DNA of 8,625 nucleotides. Origin: Dehalococcoidia bacterium. Its GTDB lineage: Bacteria; Chloroflexota; Dehalococcoidia; GIF9; AB-539-J10. The position numbers were made by a program, and so were the translations under genes. Below, piece after piece: positions 5,855 through 8,625 of this stretch (its first letter is position 1; every line of letters starts with the position of its first letter). The DNA is taken from contig JAUWGN010000033.1 of the NCBI GenBank assembly GCA_030606385.1, forward strand, positions 1 through 8,625. Reading direction: 5' to 3'. Below the pieces are notes generated by a model that saw only the letters and a program-made list of their open reading frames with translations, was not told the origin of the DNA and made no database searches.

Positions 5855-6165
5855 TTGTAGTCACCACAGAGCAAATAGAGGGCAAAAAGGTAACGGAAAC
5901 TCTGGGACTGGTTAAAGGAAGCACTATTAGAGCCAGGCATGTGGGACGTGACATTATGGCTGGCTTGCGAAATGTCGTTGGCGGTGAAGTAAAGGATTAC
6001 ACAGTGATGCTGGCACAAGCTCGGGAGGAAGCCTTAGGGAGAATGATTGACCAGGCTGAGAAGATGGGCGCCAACGCTATAATATGTACCAGATTCGTAA
6101 CCTCAATGGTAATGTCCGGCGCTGCCGAAATGGTAGCTTATGGAACAGCGGTAAAGGTGGAGTAG
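5851..6165 (+). CDS. YbjQ/UPF0145-family protein
   Basis: This is a 104-residue member of the YbjQ family (DUF74, sometimes labelled a heavy-metal-binding domain). Visible hallmarks are the opening IVVTTEQIEGKKVTETLGLV, RARHVGRDIMAGLRNVVGGE (27-46), AREEALGRMIDQAEKMGANA (57-76) and the closing strand with YGTAVKV. Length and motif order are normal for the family, which forms oligomers; its cellular role is unsettled. Translation probably starts at TTG 5851-5853, overlapping the upstream stop by four bases, with an AAGGGGG ribosome site about nine bases before it. Pairing with a small membrane protein suggests a joint membrane-associated function, but this is inference. Its stop codon lies within the first bases of the third palindromic repeat. 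Confidence 0.9.
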   Translation: MIVVTTEQIEGKKVTETLGLVKGSTIRARHVGRDIMAGLRNVVGGEVKDYTVMLAQAREEALGRMIDQAEKMGANAIICTRFVTSMVMSGAAEMVAYGTAVKVE

Positions 6166-6212
6166 TTGCCTGATTTATCAGGCTCTTATTGCCCAATAAA
6201 TTGGGCAACTAC
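6162..6212 (-). repeat. Palindromic repeat, copy 3, at a convergent gene junction
   Basis: Read on the minus strand it has the same arms and hairpins as the copies at 2754 and 5486, with a one-base longer linker (51 bp). It starts at the last base of the codon before the YbjQ-family stop and ends one base short of the purQ stop codon. It therefore fills the whole gap between two convergent genes. This position and the strong stems suggest it works as a bidirectional terminator or transcript-end stabiliser, although no long T-run is present. Confidence 0.85.
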
Positions 6213-6213
6213 T

Positions 6214-6984
6214 TCACAAGCTGCGCGCCCATTCCACAGCATTCAGGAAAACCTGAAATCCATCCCCATAATCCTTTAGCCCATGCCTTGTCCACCGCGG
6301 ATGTTGAGTCCCGCGAATATGCCTCTCAGGATGCGGCATCAACCCAAAAATTCGCCCTGAAGAATCACAAATGCCAGCGATGTTCCCTGCCGAGCCATTG
6401 GGGTTATAAGGATAGCCAGCATCGGTATTTCCACGCTCATCACTGTAGTAGAGCGCCACATCTACATGGGGCGAGCTTTCAAGAGCAACAACTACCTTCC
6501 CCTCGCCATGGGCAACCGGTAAATACATATGCGCAATTCCTTTAGTAAATACACAGGGGCTTTCCTGGTTCACTGCCAGGTGCACCCAACGACACTCAAA
6601 CTTTCCCGAATCATTGGCCGACATGGTTAACGATGGCGAACCTCCATTCGGTAATTCGGGCAGAATGCCTGCTTTCACCAGCATTTGAAAGCCGTTACAA
6701 ATCCCCAGGATTAGCCTTCCCTTCTCAACAAACCTCTTTACATCTTCACCAAGTTTTAACCTTAGTTCGTTAGCAAGCACTTTACCCCCGGATATATCGT
6801 CGCCATAAGTAAAGCCACCGGGAATAACCATTATGTGGTAGTCGGAGAGTCGTTTTTCACGGCGAATTAGCTCGCCAATATGGACTAAGGATGTCTCTGC
6901 ACCAGCCTGCTGGAAAGCAACCTCAGTTTCAACATCACAGTTTGTCCCCGGCGCTAATAGTATCAGCGTTCGCACTTTACTCAT
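6214..6984 (-). CDS. purQ: Phosphoribosylformylglycinamidine synthase, glutaminase subunit
   Basis: PurQ hydrolyses glutamine and passes ammonia to PurL for conversion of FGAR to FGAM in purine synthesis. The 256-residue class I amidotransferase has LLAPGTNCDVET (9-20), IPGGFTYGDDISGGK (54-68), the nucleophile Cys96 in LGICNGFQ, and the His218/Glu220 pair in GLMPHPERH. At 256 residues it is a little longer than the common short bacterial PurQ. The ATG at 6982-6984 is 11 bp after the purL stop. The GAGGTGAG ribosome site overlaps that stop, which implies coupled translation. The gene ends against the third palindromic repeat. Confidence 0.97.
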   Translation of the reverse strand: MSKVRTLILLAPGTNCDVETEVAFQQAGAETSLVHIGELIRREKRLSDYHIMVIPGGFTYGDDISGGKVLANELRLKLGEDVKRFVEKGRLILGICNGFQMLVKAGILPELPNGGSPSLTMSANDSGKFECRWVHLAVNQESPCVFTKGIAHMYLPVAHGEGKVVVALESSPHVDVALYYSDERGNTDAGYPYNPNGSAGNIAGICDSSGRIFGLMPHPERHIRGTQHPRWTRHGLKDYGDGFQVFLNAVEWARSL

Positions 6985-6995
6985 CAGCTCTCACC

Positions 6996-8625
6996 TCACC
7001 AGCGCATAGGCCTTTGCCAGGCCTCCTTCAGCTCTTGAATAGCCGTGTCGACAACTTTCCTGCCATCTAATCCATATATCTCCAGCATTTCAGCATCAGT
7101 AACCTGCCCGATAACACTCTCCGTTATCCCCTTCATTACCCCTTCAAACTCAGCTTTATTCTGTGACGCCACCTCAACCAGGAACCGGGTATTAGATTCC
7201 GAGAAAAGTATGAAGTCATCCCTGTCTATTAGCTCGCCAAGAGGAACAGAGTCCAACTGTACCCTGGCCCCAAGGCCACCGGCAAAAGCCATCTCAGCAA
7301 CAGCGACTCCAAGTCCTCCTTCACTCAAATCATGGCATGCTCTGACCAGCCCTTTTTCTGCAGCCCCGCTCAACTTATCCATCAACTCCCTCGCCTTATG
7401 CGGATTCACCCTGGGCACATTATTTCCGATAAAGCCGTTGAGCCTGAAGTATTCAGACCCGCCCAGCTCATTGCTCGTAGCACCGACGAGGTAAATCAGG
7501 TCGCCTGCCTGCTTGAAATCCATCGATATAGCTCGGCTCACGTCTTCCATAACGCCGATGGCAGAGATAAGCAAGGTATGAGGAACAGAGATAACCTTGC
7601 CCTCAAATTGAAACTCATTATTGAGACTATCCTTGCCCGAGATGAACGGCGTCCCGTAGACCACCGCCATATCGTGGCACGCTCGGGCAGCTTGAACTAA
7701 AGCCCCCAGCATCTCGGGGCGGCTGGTATTACCCCAGCTGAAGTTATCCAGCAGCGCTACACGTTCTAGATTGCCTCCAACGGCTATGATCTGCCGTAAA
7801 GCTTCGTCAATGGCTGACGCCGCCATCCAGTAAGGGTCTATCTCCCCATACTTCGGGTTTATGCCGTTGGAAACGATTACACCCCTTTTAGAATCGGAGA
7901 GCGGCTTGATAATGGCGGCATCGCCAGGACCATCCCCATCCTTACCAACCAACGGCTTAAGAACACTAGCCCCCTGCACCTCATGGTCATATTGCCGTAT
8001 CACCCATTCCTTACTGCATACATTCCATGAGCCAAGAATTTTCAGCAGGGATTCAGTCAAATTCTGTGGTGGAGCGAAGTCAGGTTCCTTATGCCGTGGT
8101 TTTTCCCATACTGCTCCCGCCGTTAACTGAGGACGACCGTGGTGTAGAAATTCCATATCAAGGTCACAGACTAATTTTTCCTGATAAAAAAGCTGAAGCC
8201 TGCGGTCATTGGTAAACTCACCAATGACTGCCGCCTCTACATCTCTGCTGGCAAAAAGGTTTAGCAGCTCTTCAACACAGCGCAGGGGAACAGCCATCAC
8301 CATTCGCTCCTGTGACTCGGATATCCATATTTCGGTATAAGACAGCCCGGCATATTTCAACGGAACCTTGTCCAGATGAACCCGAACTCCGGTTTCTGCA
8401 GCCATTTCGCCTACCGCTGATGATAAGCCACCACCTCCACAATCGGTTATCCTGGAGTAAAGCCCACGGTCCCTGGCTTCAAGCAAGACATCGATAACCT
8501 TTTTCTCCACAATCGGATCCCCAATCTGAACCGAACTATAAGAAACGGCCGTTGATTCCTCGGTAAGCTGCTCGGAGGCAAAAGTCACACCGTGTATTCC
8601 ATCGCACCCGGTCTTACCTCCCACC
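6996..8625 (-). CDS. purL: Phosphoribosylformylglycinamidine synthase, synthetase subunit (5' end outside window)
   Basis: PurL is the ATP-dependent synthetase that uses ammonia from PurQ to make FGAM. About 542 C-terminal residues are present; the frame runs off the right edge, so the GTG at 8622-8624 is an internal Val codon. Counting from it, GGKTGCDGIHGVTF (2-15) is the conserved glycine-rich region, followed by DCGGGGLSSA (61-70), RQYDHEVQG (210-218), LLDNFSWGN (291-299), SGKDSLNNEF (329-338), ELGGSEY (386-392), HDLSEGGL (431-438) and LFSESNTR (473-480). Together these are the two AIRS-like ATP-binding and C-terminal halves of PurL. The Cys in GKTGCDG stands where Arg is usual. A separate or fused PurS part cannot be judged here. 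It is co-directional with purQ and forms an operon. Confidence 0.96.
   Translation of the reverse strand, partial: VGGKTGCDGIHGVTFASEQLTEESTAVSYSSVQIGDPIVEKKVIDVLLEARDRGLYSRITDCGGGGLSSAVGEMAAETGVRVHLDKVPLKYAGLSYTEIWISESQERMVMAVPLRCVEELLNLFASRDVEAAVIGEFTNDRRLQLFYQEKLVCDLDMEFLHHGRPQLTAGAVWEKPRHKEPDFAPPQNLTESLLKILGSWNVCSKEWVIRQYDHEVQGASVLKPLVGKDGDGPGDAAIIKPLSDSKRGVIVSNGINPKYGEIDPYWMAASAIDEALRQIIAVGGNLERVALLDNFSWGNTSRPEMLGALVQAARACHDMAVVYGTPFISGKDSLNNEFQFEGKVISVPHTLLISAIGVMEDVSRAISMDFKQAGDLIYLVGATSNELGGSEYFRLNGFIGNNVPRVNPHKARELMDKLSGAAEKGLVRACHDLSEGGLGVAVAEMAFAGGLGARVQLDSVPLGELIDRDDFILFSESNTRFLVEVASQNKAEFEGVMKGITESVIGQVTDAEMLEIYGLDGRKVVDTAIQELKEAWQRPMRW

Noticed and set aside
2754..6212. Possible CRISPR repeats
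   Set aside because: The three 50-bp copies are kilobases apart, occur in both orientations, and have no regular spacers or cas genes.
7045..7494. Plus-strand frame of 149 codons opposite purL
   Set aside because: The antisense shadow of conserved PurL motifs; Ser/Pro/Thr-rich composition typical of such shadows.

Overview
The window looks like a bacterial chromosome segment of moderate GC: housekeeping genes on the right, and a tRNA-anchored integration hotspot with decayed mobile DNA on the left. The style of the purL, purQ and nadE products, a tRNA gene without an encoded CCA, and the integrase remnants would fit an uncultured Dehalococcoidia/Chloroflexota-type organism. That placement is a guess from family resemblance, not a measurement.

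Left part (1-2627), read from the tRNA outward on the minus strand. A complete tRNA-Met(CAT) gene (2556-2627) has a good promoter. Downstream of its 3' end comes a small coiled-coil gene (2183-2425), preceded by a possible leader frame. Next is a displaced copy of the tRNA 3' half (2092-2126), joined to the last ~55 codons of a tyrosine recombinase (1918-2085). A decayed XRE-type regulator (1788-1905) and an intact SAM-dependent methyltransferase (987-1733) follow. Then a second displaced tRNA 3' half (796-837) is joined to a second recombinase C-terminus (629-793). Beyond it, a plus-strand gene enters from outside the window, encoding a protein with YGSKY-type repeats. I read this as serial insertion at one tRNA, each event leaving an att-like tRNA fragment with an integrase tail.

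Middle (2628-5610). A gene-poor spacer holds the first copy of a 50-bp palindromic repeat. An alpha/beta hydrolase gene and nadE (glutamine-dependent NAD+ synthetase) follow, 21 bp apart and probably co-transcribed. After nadE lies a 132-bp MITE-like element with perfect 11-bp terminal inverted repeats, enclosing the second copy of the palindrome.

Right part (5611-8625). A two-gene unit encodes a small two-helix membrane protein and a YbjQ-family protein, with overlapping stop and start. The third palindrome copy, in the opposite orientation, fills the gap between this unit and the convergent purL-purQ operon. purL and purQ together encode the FGAM synthase step of purine synthesis; purL runs off the right edge.

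The least explained features are the paired tRNA-3'-half/integrase-C-terminus junctions and the dispersed two-hairpin palindrome.
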